DNA of 64,000 nt from Streptomyces sp. DH-12 (lineage in GTDB: Bacteria; Actinomycetota; Actinomycetes; Streptomycetales; Streptomycetaceae), in the NCBI RefSeq assembly GCF_002899455.1, contig NZ_PPFB01000001.1:5369001-5433000 (forward strand), read 5' to 3'. This document shows positions 43,962-53,048 of this stretch, one piece after another; the first letter of the stretch is position 1; the number at the start of each line of letters is the position of its first letter. The notes under the pieces are model-generated. The model made no database searches and was not told where the DNA came from. It saw nothing but the letters and a program-made list of their open reading frames with translations. Position numbers and translations under genes: made by a program.

Positions 43962-45091
43962 GCACCCCGAGACTGCGCCGGGGCACCCCGGAACGGGCCG
44001 GGCTGGACGCCGGGGAGCTGCGGCGTCTGGTCCAGGAGGTCCGCGCCCGCACCGAGGGCGGACGGCCCTGGGCGGCGGGCGCGGTGGTGGCCGTCGGACG
44101 CGGCCCGGTGATCGCCGTGGAAGAGGCGGTGGGCTGGGCGGTGCGCTACGCCGGCTACGACGGGACGGCGGACGCGCCCGTCGAGCTGCCGCCGGAGCAG
44201 CGGGTGCCGATGACCGTGGACACCCCGTTCGACCTGGCCTCCGTCACCAAGCTGTTCACGGCGGTGGCCGCCGTGCAGCAGATCGAGCGGGGCACGCTGG
44301 GCCTCGACGCGCGCGTCGGCGCCTACCTGCCGGACTTCACGGCGGCCGTACGGCACGGCATCACCGTGCGCCAGCTGCTCACCCACACCTCCGGACTGCG
44401 CCCCGAACTGCCGCTGTACGACTGCGCCGACGACGCCGAACGGCTGGCGCGGCTGCGCGCGGAACGGCCGGTCGGCGTGCCCGGCACGTACTGCTACTCC
44501 GACCTGAACATGCTGCTGCTCCAGCACGTCCTGGAACGCCTCACCGGCCGCCCCCTCGACGTCCTGGTGCGCGACGGCATCACCCGGCCCCTCGGCATGG
44601 ACGCGACCGGGTTCGGGCCGTGCCCGTCGGCCGCCGCGACCGAGGACCAGCGGCGGCCGTGGGGCAAGGCGGACCGGGGGATGCTGCGGGGCGAGGTGCA
44701 CGACGAGAACGCCTGGGCGCTGGGCGGGGTCGCCGGCCACGCGGGCCTCTTCGCCACGGCGGGCGACCTCGCGGTCCTCTGCCGCACCCTGCTGGCGGGC
44801 GGGGCGTACGGGCCCGCCCGCATCCTCGGCCCGGACCACGTGGACCTCATGCTGCGGCCCCCGGGCCTCGGCTTCGCCGTGGACCAGCCCTCCTTCATGG
44901 GCGCCCTCGCGGGCCGCGGCGCCGCCGGCCACTCCGGCTTCACCGGCACGTCCCTGGTCCTCGACCGCGCCACGGACACCTTCGTCGTCCTCCTCGCCAA
45001 CACGGTCCACCCCCGCCGCCCCACCCCGCCCGACAGCACGCCCCGCGCGGACGCGGCGACCCGGGTGGCGCGGGCGGTGCGGGGGAGGTGA
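43922..45091 (+). CDS. Beta-lactamase/transpeptidase-like serine hydrolase
   Basis: A 389-residue member of the beta-lactamase family (class C-like). The nucleophile motif is S107-VTK110, the tyrosine motif is YSDLN (about 183) and the third motif is HSG in GHSGFTGTSLV. There is no signal peptide, so it probably acts in the cytosol as an esterase or amidase rather than on cell wall. The start is uncertain: GTG at 43922 lies inside the transporter gene, and no better start is seen before the domain begins. Co-translation with the efflux pump is likely. Confidence 0.82.
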   Translation: MEERDGQEGRGRLSTPRLRRGTPERAGLDAGELRRLVQEVRARTEGGRPWAAGAVVAVGRGPVIAVEEAVGWAVRYAGYDGTADAPVELPPEQRVPMTVDTPFDLASVTKLFTAVAAVQQIERGTLGLDARVGAYLPDFTAAVRHGITVRQLLTHTSGLRPELPLYDCADDAERLARLRAERPVGVPGTYCYSDLNMLLLQHVLERLTGRPLDVLVRDGITRPLGMDATGFGPCPSAAATEDQRRPWGKADRGMLRGEVHDENAWALGGVAGHAGLFATAGDLAVLCRTLLAGGAYGPARILGPDHVDLMLRPPGLGFAVDQPSFMGALAGRGAAGHSGFTGTSLVLDRATDTFVVLLANTVHPRRPTPPDSTPRADAATRVARAVRGR

Positions 45092-45111
45092 GGGGCCCCC
45101 TCGGGGGCCCC
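45092..45111 (+). terminator. Intrinsic terminator after the serine hydrolase
   Basis: GGGGCCCC (45092-45099) pairs with GGGGCCCC (45104-45111) across a CTCG tetraloop, directly after the stop codon. Confidence 0.8.
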
Positions 45112-45518
45112 GACGACGGCGTCGCGCCGCCCGCGCCGCCCGTCCTGGCGTCCCGCGGGTCGGGAGCGCCGCGGCCTCGCGGCTGCCCCGTGACGGCCGC
45201 CGGCCTCACCGGAGTCCTGCCGTGCGGGCCCTGACCGGGCGCTGACGGCGCTTCCGGGGCGGGGCATCCCCGGCAGAAGGCCCGGGCCGCCCGGACGTCC
45301 GTACCCACGGAGCCCCGGATCCCGTGACACCGCGCCCGCGGCGCCCACGGATTCCCGGCCCCCGGCAACGGGCCGTCCGGCGTCCCGGTCCTGTCGCCGG
45401 CCTGACCCCGGCGGAGCCACGGCCCGCCGGCCCCATCGCCGCCAGGCGTGCCGGTCCGTCGGCACGCCCCGGCCCACATGCGGAAACGAGGCCCCCTGGG
45501 GGTCAGTAGAATCACCGG
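45112..45518. other. Gene-free spacer
   Basis: About 400 bases of uniformly GC-rich sequence with no supported gene. The right end holds the promoter of the Rsm22-like gene. Confidence 0.5.
45507..45512 (+). promoter_or_regulatory. -10 element TAGAAT for a leaderless transcript
   Basis: TAGAAT ends 6 bases before the GTG start of the Rsm22-like gene, so transcription would begin at or next to the start codon. No Shine-Dalgarno precedes that codon, which fits a leaderless mRNA, common in Streptomyces. The -35 region is not clear. Confidence 0.55.
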
Positions 45519-46520
45519 GTGAACGCCCCCGCCCCCCTCCCCACCGCCGACTCCCTGCGTGCCGCCCTCGGGGGGCTGCTCGACGGGATTCCGGCGCGGC
45601 AGGCCGCTCAGGCCGTCGAGCGGCTGATCGCCCACTACCGGGGCGCCACCCCCACCGACGCCCCCATCCTGCGCGACCGCGCCGACGTGGCCGCGTACGC
45701 CGCGTACCGCATGCCCGCCACCTTCGAGGCGGTCCACGCGGCGCTCCGCGCCTTCGCCGACGCCGTGCCCGGGTGGGCGCCCGGGAACCACGTCGACGTG
45801 GGCGGCGGCACCGGCGCGGCGGCGTGGGCGGTGAGCGCGACCTGGGATGGGGAGCGTCCGGTGACCGTGCTGGACTGGGCCGGACCCGCGCTCGACCTCG
45901 GCCGCGAACTGGCCGCCGGGCACCCGGCCCTGCGCGCCGCCCGCTGGGAGCGCGCCCGGATCGGACCGGCGCTCGCCCTCGAGCCGACGGACCTCGTCAC
46001 CGTCTCCTACGTGCTCAACGAACTCACCGCCCCCGACCGCGCGGCCCTCGTCGACGCGGCCGCCGGCGCCGCGCGGGCCGTGGTGATCGTGGAGCCCGGC
46101 ACCCCCGACGGGTACGCCCGCACGATCGAGGCCCGCGACCGGCTGATCGCCGCGGGCTTCCACGTGGCCGCCCCGTGCCCGCACAGCGCGGCCTGCCCCA
46201 TCGCGCCCGGCACGGACTGGTGCCACTTCTCGGCGCGGGTCAGCCGCTCCTCGCTGCACCGCCAGGTCAAGGGCGGCACCCTCGCCTACGAGGACGAGAA
46301 GTTCAGCTACGTCGCCGCGACCCGGCACCCGGCCGCCCCGGCCCCCGCCCGCGTCGTCCGCAGGCCCCAGATCCGCAAGGGCCAGGTCCTCCTCGACCTC
46401 TGCGAGACGGACCCGGCCCTCCACCGCACCACGATCACCAAGCGCCACGGCGCCCTCTACCGCGCGGCCCGCGACACGGACTGGGGCGACCCCTGGCCGC
46501 CGGCGCCCGAGCGGGACTAG
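45519..46520 (+). CDS. Rsm22-like small ribosomal subunit methyltransferase family protein
   Basis: A 333-residue SAM-dependent methyltransferase. The SAM-binding motif is HVDVGGGTGAAAWAV (near residue 92), followed by TVLDWAG and VSYVLNEL. The C-terminal part has CPHSAACPIAPGTDWCHFS, the cysteine cluster typical of Rsm22 proteins, which bind a metal centre and associate with the small ribosomal subunit. The GTG start is leaderless, as judged by the promoter position. Confidence 0.88.
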   Translation: MNAPAPLPTADSLRAALGGLLDGIPARQAAQAVERLIAHYRGATPTDAPILRDRADVAAYAAYRMPATFEAVHAALRAFADAVPGWAPGNHVDVGGGTGAAAWAVSATWDGERPVTVLDWAGPALDLGRELAAGHPALRAARWERARIGPALALEPTDLVTVSYVLNELTAPDRAALVDAAAGAARAVVIVEPGTPDGYARTIEARDRLIAAGFHVAAPCPHSAACPIAPGTDWCHFSARVSRSSLHRQVKGGTLAYEDEKFSYVAATRHPAAPAPARVVRRPQIRKGQVLLDLCETDPALHRTTITKRHGALYRAARDTDWGDPWPPAPERD

Positions 46521-46735
46521 CGGTCACGGTCGTCCGCCGGCCGGCGTGACGCCGGGGTGTCCCTCACCGTCGCGGTGCCGCGGACCGGTCCGCGACGCGC
46601 GTACGAGCGGCTCTCCTCCGGAGCCTTCGACGGCCGGCGGCGGTGAGGCCGCCACCCGGAAGACCCGGAGGCCGCCGGTGATCCTCGCCGATCCGGCCGA
46701 CCGCGCCCGCGGCGCCCGCCGCCAGGGCCGGTCGT

Positions 46736-46948
46736 CTACCGCTGGACCGGCTGACCGTTCTCCTCCCCCTCGTCGCCCTCCTGGCGGGCGTTGCGCCGTT
46801 CCTGGAGTTTGCGCAGCAGTTCGCGTTTCTGGGCCCGGGGGTCCGTGCCGCCGCCGATGCGGCCGCCGTGGCCGCCGCCGCGCAGGGCCTCGCGGCCCAG
46901 GTGCCGCCGGGCGCCGCCGACACCCAGCGTGTTCCCGCCTCGGGTCAT
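46736..46948 (-). CDS. DUF6243 small protein
   Basis: A 70-residue basic, glycine-rich protein (TRGGNTLGVGGARRHLGREA, then GGRIGGGTDPRAQKRELL) matching a small Streptomyces-specific family of unknown function. GGAAGGAG lies 6 bases before the ATG at 46948. It is divergent from the tetR gene and shares with it a region containing two palindromic operators, so it is probably the regulated target. Confidence 0.85.
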   Translation of the reverse strand: MTRGGNTLGVGGARRHLGREALRGGGHGGRIGGGTDPRAQKRELLRKLQERRNARQEGDEGEENGQPVQR

Positions 46949-46990
46949 GAGGGGCTCCTTCCGGTGGAGAGAACATGAGCGGAGAAGATA

Positions 46991-47007
46991 CGAGACGGTT
47001 CGTCTCG
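46991..47007. promoter_or_regulatory. TetR operator 1
   Basis: A perfect palindrome CGAGACG-GTT-CGTCTCG lies 42 bases upstream of the DUF6243 start codon, in the divergent region shared with tetR. Confidence 0.75.
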
Positions 47008-47031
47008 CATGTTGTCCGCTCCACTGTCCGG

Positions 47032-47048
47032 CGAGACGTTGCGTCTTG
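47032..47048. promoter_or_regulatory. TetR operator 2
   Basis: CGAGACG-TTG-CGTCTTG repeats operator 1 with one mismatch in the arms. The two centres are 41 bases apart, close to four helical turns, so two dimers could bind the same face. It lies just upstream of GATAAA at 47055-47060, the likely -10 of tetR, so binding would block its -35 region and give autorepression. Confidence 0.7.
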
Positions 47049-47069
47049 TCAACCTGATAAATTCGCGCC

Positions 47070-47690
47070 ATGGTCCAGAAACAGCCGCCCGCCCCCGACA
47101 CCTCGCGCCGCAGCGAGCGGTCCCGTCGTGCCATCTACGACGCCGCCCTCGCCCTCGTCGCCGAGGTGGGGTATCCGAAGACCACCATCGAGGGGATCGC
47201 CTCCCGCGCCGGCGTCGGCAAGCAGACGATCTACCGCTGGTGGTCGTCGAAGGCGGACGTGCTGCTCGAGGCGTTCCTGGAGCTGAGCGAACAGGCCGCC
47301 GAGGCTGCCGGGCAGGTCCCCTACAGCATCCCGGACACCGGGGACCTCGCCGCCGACCTCAAGAACGTCCTGCGCGCCACCGTCGACGAGCTGCGCGACC
47401 CCGCCTTCGAGGCGCCCTTCCGTGCCCTGGCCGCCGAGGGCGTCGTCAACGAGGAGCTCGGCCGGCGCTTCGTCGCCCGGCTCCTCGAACCCCAGCTCCA
47501 GCTCTACGTCGACCGGCTGCGCGCCGCGCAGGAGGCCGGGGACGTCCGCCCCGACATCGACCCGCGCATCGCCCTGGAGCTCTTCGTCTCCCCGCTCGCC
47601 CAGCGCTGGCTGCAGTACACCGGCCCCATCGACCACGCGTACACCGACACCCTCGTCGACTACGCCCTCCACGGCCTCGCCCCCCGCTGA
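47070..47690 (+). CDS. TetR family transcriptional repressor
   Basis: A 206-residue TetR regulator. The N-terminal helix-turn-helix is clear (TTIEGIASRAGVGKQTIYRW at about 34-53), followed by an all-helical ligand domain. It is divergent from the DUF6243 gene, with two copies of a CGAGACG-N3-CGTCTYG palindrome between them, so it very likely represses both directions. The start ATG has a GATAAA box 9 bases upstream, suggesting an almost leaderless mRNA. The ligand is unknown. Confidence 0.92.
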   Translation: MVQKQPPAPDTSRRSERSRRAIYDAALALVAEVGYPKTTIEGIASRAGVGKQTIYRWWSSKADVLLEAFLELSEQAAEAAGQVPYSIPDTGDLAADLKNVLRATVDELRDPAFEAPFRALAAEGVVNEELGRRFVARLLEPQLQLYVDRLRAAQEAGDVRPDIDPRIALELFVSPLAQRWLQYTGPIDHAYTDTLVDYALHGLAPR

Positions 47691-47713
47691 CCCGGGTCCC
47701 GCCCGGCCCGCCG

Positions 47714-48595
47714 TCAGCGCCCCGTCACCGCGCTGACCGGCCCCGGCACCCGTGCCCGGTACCGCGCCAGCCGCCCCGGCGCGTCCGTGAGGACCCCGTC
47801 GCAGCCGAGCGCCAGGGCACGGTCGCGCTGCGCCGGGGTGATGACGGTGTGCGCCCACACCCGCCCGATCCCCGAGCGCACCGCGCGCTTCAGGTCCGCG
47901 TCCCGGGCGTGGACGTCGACGTCCAGCAGGTCGACGAAGGACCGCCACCGCTCCGGCCGGTCGGTGCGCATCTGGTCGGCCGAGCGCCACAGCTGGGTCA
48001 GCAGGCCCCGCCGGTGCACCCGCCGCGCGACCGCCGGGTCGTTGGTGTTGACGAACACCGACCGGGTCAGCCCCCGCGCCCGGATCATCCCGGCCACCCG
48101 GTCCAGCCCGCGCGGATCCTTCAGCTCCAGCATCAGCAGGATCCGCCCGCCCAGCCGGTCCAGCACCTCCTCGACCGTCGGCGGCCGCTCCGAGCGCCAG
48201 CTCCCCGGCAGGCTGTCGCGCGGACGCAGCCGCACCCCCTTCCACTCCTGCGCGTCCAGCTTCCGCACCTCCCCGCCCAGGAAGGTCGTACGGTTCAGGG
48301 TCGCGTCGTGGAAGACCACCGGGGTGCCGTCCCGCAGCACCCGGGTGTCGAAGTCCAGCACCTGCGCCGTGCCGCGCCGGTACGCCGCCATCAGCCCCGT
48401 CATGCTGTTCTCCGGCACCTCCCGCGCCCCGCCGCGGTGGGCGACGTACGTCACCCGGGGCAGCGAGTCCACCGTCAGCGGGCCGCCGCCCCACTCCAGC
48501 GGGGGAGAGCCGCCGTGCCCCGTGAACGGCAGCGCGGCCAGGGACACCACGGACAGCAGGGCGGCCGGCGCCGTCGACGCGATCCACGAGACCAT
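47714..48595 (-). CDS. Glycerophosphodiester phosphodiesterase family protein
   Basis: A 293-residue GDPD-fold enzyme that would hydrolyse glycerophosphodiesters to glycerol-3-phosphate and an alcohol. An N-terminal hydrophobic signal (SWIASTAPAALLSVVSLAAL) suggests export. The catalytic signature is YVAHRGGAREVPENS and RDGTPVVFHDATLNRTT; LMLELKDP holds a further acidic ligand. In the first metal site the usual E-x-D is DFD, a conservative change. The start at 48595 is chosen because the signal peptide begins there; the upstream extension looks non-coding. It is convergent with tetR. Confidence 0.88.
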   Translation of the reverse strand: MVSWIASTAPAALLSVVSLAALPFTGHGGSPPLEWGGGPLTVDSLPRVTYVAHRGGAREVPENSMTGLMAAYRRGTAQVLDFDTRVLRDGTPVVFHDATLNRTTFLGGEVRKLDAQEWKGVRLRPRDSLPGSWRSERPPTVEEVLDRLGGRILLMLELKDPRGLDRVAGMIRARGLTRSVFVNTNDPAVARRVHRRGLLTQLWRSADQMRTDRPERWRSFVDLLDVDVHARDADLKRAVRSGIGRVWAHTVITPAQRDRALALGCDGVLTDAPGRLARYRARVPGPVSAVTGR

Positions 48596-48845
48596 GCCGC
48601 CCACGGTAGGCGGGCCCGTCGGGGCGGACCGCGCACCGACACCCGGTCCGCCGCGTCCCGTCCGGCTGTCCGGGTGTCCGGTCCGCCCTGGCGCGCACAT
48701 GTCCCGTTCGCCCCACCGGTCAGCTTGCGCCCTGTCGCGTCACCCTCGTCCCACCTGCGCCGATTGTGGGCTCCGGGCCCCCGATGCGCACGATCGTGGG
48801 ACCATAGGGCATGCTGGAGCGCACGACGGCGAGGCGAGGGGATAG

Positions 48846-49580
48846 ATGAGCGTGGAGTTCGGCGGCCGGAGCGGCCGGCAGGGCAGACTCTCCCAGTGGC
48901 TGCGAGGACGCCGCCCGAAGGAGGCCGCCGGTGACGGCGGCCGTGAGGCCCTGCTGCTCGCCGCCGCCGAAGCGGGACTGCCGCTCGCGCCCGCCGCGCA
49001 CCCCGCCGGCTACCGCTGTTCCTGCGACCGCGTGGGCTGTCCCACCCCCGCCCGGCACCCGGTGTCCTTCGCCTGGCAGACCCAGTCGACCACCGACCGC
49101 GCCCAGATCGAGCGCTGGGCCCGCCACCAGCCGCAGGCCAACTTCATCACCGCGACCGGCATGGTGCACGACGTCCTCGACGTCCCCCTCGACGCGGGCC
49201 GTGAGGCGCTGGACCGCCTGCTGGAGGCCGGCGTCGAGGTCGGCCCGGTCGCCGAGAGCGACGACGGCCGCATGCTGTTCTTCACCCTCACCCGGGGCAC
49301 CCCCGAGGACGAGGACGAGTGGTGGCCCTGCGAGCTGGACTGCCATCCGGAGACCATGGACGAGCATCCCGGACTGCGCTGGCACTGCCGGGGCTCCTAC
49401 GTCCTCGTCCCGCCGTCCCGCCTCCTCGGTGACGACGACCCGTCGGTCCACTGGGAGCGCGGCCCCGAGCACCCGCTGCCCGACCCGCTGAGCCTGCTGG
49501 AGTACCTCACGGACGCCTGCGCCCGGTACGCCGGCGACCAGCCCGACCCCACCGAAGCCGCCTGGCCCCTGCGCCACTGA
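48846..49580 (+). CDS. Prim-Pol-like protein (bifunctional DNA primase/polymerase N-terminal domain)
   Basis: A 244-residue protein with the N-terminal prim-pol domain architecture: LLAAAEAGLPLAPAAHPAG, CSCDRVGCPTPARHPVSFAW, then a region ending RWHCRGSYVLVPPSRL. The motif that carries the catalytic acid pair in active enzymes (a DVD) reads LDVPLD, and there is no helicase or primase C-terminal partner, so nucleotidyl transfer is doubtful. This stand-alone form is common in Streptomyces and of unknown role. A GAGGGGATAG purine stretch precedes the ATG. Confidence 0.8.
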   Translation: MSVEFGGRSGRQGRLSQWLRGRRPKEAAGDGGREALLLAAAEAGLPLAPAAHPAGYRCSCDRVGCPTPARHPVSFAWQTQSTTDRAQIERWARHQPQANFITATGMVHDVLDVPLDAGREALDRLLEAGVEVGPVAESDDGRMLFFTLTRGTPEDEDEWWPCELDCHPETMDEHPGLRWHCRGSYVLVPPSRLLGDDDPSVHWERGPEHPLPDPLSLLEYLTDACARYAGDQPDPTEAAWPLRH

Positions 49581-49615
49581 CCGTCACGCCGGTCCCCGCA
49601 CGCCGTCCGCCGCCG

Positions 49616-50623
49616 CTACTCGCCCTTCGCGGACGTCAGCCCCTGGATCCGCCCCAGCACCTCCACCGGACCGTCCGCCGGGTCCAGCGCCACCTCGTTG
49701 GAGACGAACTCCATCGTCAGCGACTGCCGTATCTCCCCGGTGGTCAGCGCCAGCACGTCCTCGTTCGGCGTCGGCACCGTCGCCCCGGCCGCCGCCGTCT
49801 GCTTCTCGAAGTGCCGCGTCGTGAAGAACACCAGCGCCCCGCCGTCCGCCGTGCGCAGCGCCAGCGGCGCGTAGTCGCCGTTCACCAGCGGCTCGTCGAT
49901 GTACTGCGTGGCCAGCCCCGGCCGCACCGACTGCTTCCGCCGGGTGTCCCGCCACCCGCTGGTGTGCGGGCCGTCCGCGAAACCGTCCCCGCCGTCCTTC
50001 AGGTACGTGGCGTACTTCTGGCTCAACTCGCCCGGCGCGACCGCGAGATCGGTGGAGTTCGCGGGGACGGCCTCGGCCCAGCCGTCCTTGTCCGTCTTGA
50101 ACTCCGGCATGTCCTCCGGGGAGACCAGCGTCAGGAACGCCACCTCCCACGGATCGTCCAGCGCGTCGCGGGTGAACACCAGCAGCCAGCGGATGTCACC
50201 GCCCTTGTTGGCGGCCGCGTCCGCGAGGAACCAGCGCGGCCAGCCGGCCTTGGCGGGGATGGTGAACTTCGCGTCGGTCAGCTCCAGCGGCACGTGACGC
50301 GGGTTGCCGTCGGGGTGGTTGACCTTGCCCGCCTTGAGCCGCGCCCCGTCGATGTCGGCGAGCGCGCCGGTGACGTGGTCGGCGTCCAGGGAGGAGTCGT
50401 ACTCCTTGTCGGCCTCGTTGTACGCGGCCGTGAACTCCTTGAGCGCCTCGGCCGCTTCGGCGCGGGTGGCGGCCGGGAGCACCTCGCGCTCGCCGTGCAC
50501 CACGACACAGCCGCTCGCCGTCACCGACAGCGCGGTCACGGAGGCCGCGATCAGCACGGTGCGGCGAGGCCCGCGGGGCCCGCGGAGTGCGTGGAGCCTA
50601 CGAAGACCGAGATCCCTGCTCAT
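49616..50623 (-). CDS. Putative lipoprotein of unknown function
   Basis: A 335-residue exported protein. A positively charged N-terminus, a hydrophobic stretch and the lipobox SVTASGC (Cys about residue 39) predict lipid attachment outside the membrane. The mature part has EALKEFTAAYNEADKEYDSS, a WLLVFTRD segment and strands of a cystatin/NTF2-like mixed fold; I do not recognise a defined family function. The 253 bases upstream (50624-50876) hold nothing recognisable. Confidence 0.75.
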   Translation of the reverse strand: MSRDLGLRRLHALRGPRGPRRTVLIAASVTALSVTASGCVVVHGEREVLPAATRAEAAEALKEFTAAYNEADKEYDSSLDADHVTGALADIDGARLKAGKVNHPDGNPRHVPLELTDAKFTIPAKAGWPRWFLADAAANKGGDIRWLLVFTRDALDDPWEVAFLTLVSPEDMPEFKTDKDGWAEAVPANSTDLAVAPGELSQKYATYLKDGGDGFADGPHTSGWRDTRRKQSVRPGLATQYIDEPLVNGDYAPLALRTADGGALVFFTTRHFEKQTAAAGATVPTPNEDVLALTTGEIRQSLTMEFVSNEVALDPADGPVEVLGRIQGLTSAKGE

Positions 50624-50876
50624 CCGGTTCCTTCACCTTCCCCTTCCCGGAGGCGAACCCTACCGGGACACCCTCGGATCCGGACGCCGGGACCGGTCAC
50701 AGCGGCCACACCGTGACCTGAACCCGGCGGCGCGTCCGGCTTCCTCCGGCCGAGGGCGGCCGTGCCGCCCTGGCGGCGGTCGTCGAGGGGACGAGCGGCC
50801 CTCCGTGCGGCGGTGTCGGCCTTCCCCGGAGCGCCTGCCCCCGCGCCGGGGGAGTCGGCTGCCGGAACGCCCGTTC

Positions 50877-51322
50877 TCACTCCTCCCGTACGGGAAGCAC
50901 CAGGACCGCGCCCGTGCGCGGGTGGGGCAGGACCTCGACCGGCTGGTCGTAGACCTCCGTGAGCAGGTCCTCCGTGAAGACCTCCTCCGGGGCGCCGTCC
51001 GCCGTGACGCGGCCGGCCCGCAGGACCGCCACGCGGTGGGCGCAGGCCGCGGCGAGGCCGAGGTCGTGGAGGACCACGACCACCGCGTCACCGGCCCGCG
51101 CCCGCTCCCGGCACAGCCGCAGCACCAGTTCCTGGTGGCGCAGGTCGAGCGCGGCCGTCGGCTCGTCGAGCATCAGCAGCGGCGCCCGCTGGGCCAGCAC
51201 CCGGGCGAGCGCCACCCGGGCGCGTTCGCCGCCGCTCAGCGCGGAGAACGGGCGCACGGCGAACGCCGTCACCTCGGTCGCGGCCATCGCCTCGGCGACC
51301 GCCGCCCCGTCCTCCCCGGGCC
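50877..51322 (-). pseudogene. hmuV: Haem ABC transporter ATPase remnant (HmuV C-terminal half)
   Basis: The minus strand encodes the ABC signature LSGGERARVALARVLAQR, Walker B LLMLDEPTAALDLRHQ, the switch histidine VVLHDLGLAAACAH and the usual C-terminal ending. The Walker A half is missing: left of ADAAAV-like text at about 51320 the frame runs into antisense sequence of an HtaA gene. Without Walker A it cannot bind ATP. It marks a lost haem import system. Confidence 0.85.
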
Positions 51323-51327
51323 GCGCC

Positions 51328-51690
51328 CCCGCGAAGCTCACCGCGCAGGGCGCCAGGGCCTTCGGCGGCTTCTGCTCCGCGGGCGCCGAACTCGACCCGG
51401 TGAGCCTGGCCGTGGCCCTCACCGAGGGCGCGGAGCTGCCCGCCGGCTCGGGCGGCGACGGCACCGGCGGCACCGGCGGCAGCGGCACCGGTACGGGCGG
51501 CGGCTCGGACGCCACCGGCTCCACCACCGGCGGTGTCGGCTCGGCCATCGGCGGCGACCTGGGCGGCAGCCTCGCCAGCACCGGTTCCGACGTCCCGGCC
51601 GGCGCCCTCGGCGCGGCGGCCGGGGTGGCCGTGGCCGCCGGCGCCGGCGTCGTTCTCGCCCTCCGCCGGAGGCGCGCGGCGGCCGAGTGA
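51328..51690 (+). pseudogene. HtaA-type haem-binding surface protein remnant (C-terminal end)
   Basis: The plus strand reads PAKLTAQGARAFGGF and ELDPVSLAVALTEGAELP, the end of an HtaA domain. A Gly/Thr/Ser linker follows, then LASTG, a hydrophobic anchor (GALGAAAGVAVAAGAGVVLA) and RRRR. LAxTG is the class E sortase signal of Streptomyces. The N-terminal part and start codon are gone; the fragment abuts the hmuV remnant. Confidence 0.82.
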
Positions 51691-51780
51691 GCCGCGGGGA
51701 CGCCGGACGTCCCCCGGGAGCGCGTCCCCACGCAGCGGACGGGGCGCCCTCCTCCGGGGCGCCCCGTCCGCGTGCTCCGC

Positions 51781-52941
51781 CTAGCTCTCGAAGGCCGGCA
51801 GGGCGAAGCGCTGGACGAGCGGGAAGCCGTCCTCGCGGGCGCTCTTGGCGTTGACCGAGGAGACGACCGTGCGGGACAGGTCCCGGGTGGCTCCCAGCAC
51901 CGTGTGGTAGCCGGGCCGGGAGCCGGTCTTGCCCCAGACCTCCCGCCCGTCGATCACGAACCGCTCGAGCGCCATCCCGTAGGTGGCGCCGTCGGCGTCC
52001 GGCACGGTGAGCATCTGGTCCAGCAGCGGCCGGGGCAGGAGTTCGCCGCCGAACAGGCCGAACAGCAGGCGCTCCAGGTCGGCGGTGGTGGAGATCATGT
52101 CCCCGGCCGCCCAGCGGTCGGACATGTTCCACTCGGTGACGTCGGTGGTCCGGCCGCCGATGTCGGCGTACGCGCGGTGGTGCGGCCCGTGGACACGGGG
52201 GTCGGGGCCGCCGGGGAAGCCGGTGTGCCGCATGCCCAGGGGGCGGAGGACCCGTACGGCCGCCTGGTGTTCGTAGCTGTCGCCGGTCACCTTCTCGATG
52301 AGCAGGCCGAGCACGGTGTAGTGGATGTTCCCGTACTCCTGCCGCTCGCCGGGAGCGTGCGCCGGTCCCTGGGCGACGGACGCGGCCACCACCTCCTGCG
52401 GGGTGAGCGTCTCGAACCGGCGGGAGTACATCTCCTCGGTCGTCGACCCGAGGCTCGCGCCGGGACGCAGCCCGCTGGTGTAGGTGAGCAGGTGACGGAC
52501 GGTCGGGGGCTCGGTGAAGGACGGCGGGAGCAGTCCGGGCAGGTAGCGGGTGACCGGGGCGTCCAGGTCGACGCGCTTCTCCGCGACGAGCCGGAGCACG
52601 ACCGCCGCGGTCACCACCTTGGTCGTGGAGCCGGCCCGGAAGCGGGCGTGCGGCAGCGCGGGCGCCCCCGTGCGCAGGTTCCGGACACCCGCGCTGCCCG
52701 CCCAGCTTCCCTTGCCGCCGACCCGGATCAGGGCCGCGGAGACGTCCCCGTCGGGGACCTCGGCGAGCGCCCGTTCCAGCGCGGTCGCGTCGAACCCGCC
52801 GGTCCGGGGCGCGGAGGCGGCGGGGGAGGCGGGAGCGGGGTGGGCGGCGGCCGTCCCGGCGAGGGGGACGAGCAGCAGGGACGAGGCCAGTAAGGCGGAC
52901 ACGGCCGTGGCGCGGGCGCGGGCGGTGGTGCCTGAGGTCAT
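51781..52941 (-). CDS. Secreted serine hydrolase (D-Ala-D-Ala carboxypeptidase/beta-lactamase family)
   Basis: A 386-residue exported protein. The signal peptide (TAVSALLASSLLLVPLAGTA, cleaved near AAA-HP) is followed by the S-x-x-K motif at Ser105-Lys108 (AGSTTK), YGN (EYGNIHY) and a KTG box (WGKTGSRPG). The family includes Streptomyces R61-type carboxypeptidases that trim peptidoglycan peptides. ATG at 52941 has GGAG 8 bases upstream. Its 3' end is 90 bases from the htaA remnant. Confidence 0.9.
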   Translation of the reverse strand: MTSGTTARARATAVSALLASSLLLVPLAGTAAAHPAPASPAASAPRTGGFDATALERALAEVPDGDVSAALIRVGGKGSWAGSAGVRNLRTGAPALPHARFRAGSTTKVVTAAVVLRLVAEKRVDLDAPVTRYLPGLLPPSFTEPPTVRHLLTYTSGLRPGASLGSTTEEMYSRRFETLTPQEVVAASVAQGPAHAPGERQEYGNIHYTVLGLLIEKVTGDSYEHQAAVRVLRPLGMRHTGFPGGPDPRVHGPHHRAYADIGGRTTDVTEWNMSDRWAAGDMISTTADLERLLFGLFGGELLPRPLLDQMLTVPDADGATYGMALERFVIDGREVWGKTGSRPGYHTVLGATRDLSRTVVSSVNAKSAREDGFPLVQRFALPAFES

Positions 52942-53048
52942 GGAGGGTCTCCGATCGCGGCGGTGCGTGCTGCGGACGGGACCATCCTGGTGATCACGGA
53001 CGGCGCGGGGATCGTGCGCGGTGACGAGGACCGCCCCTGAGACGTCCC

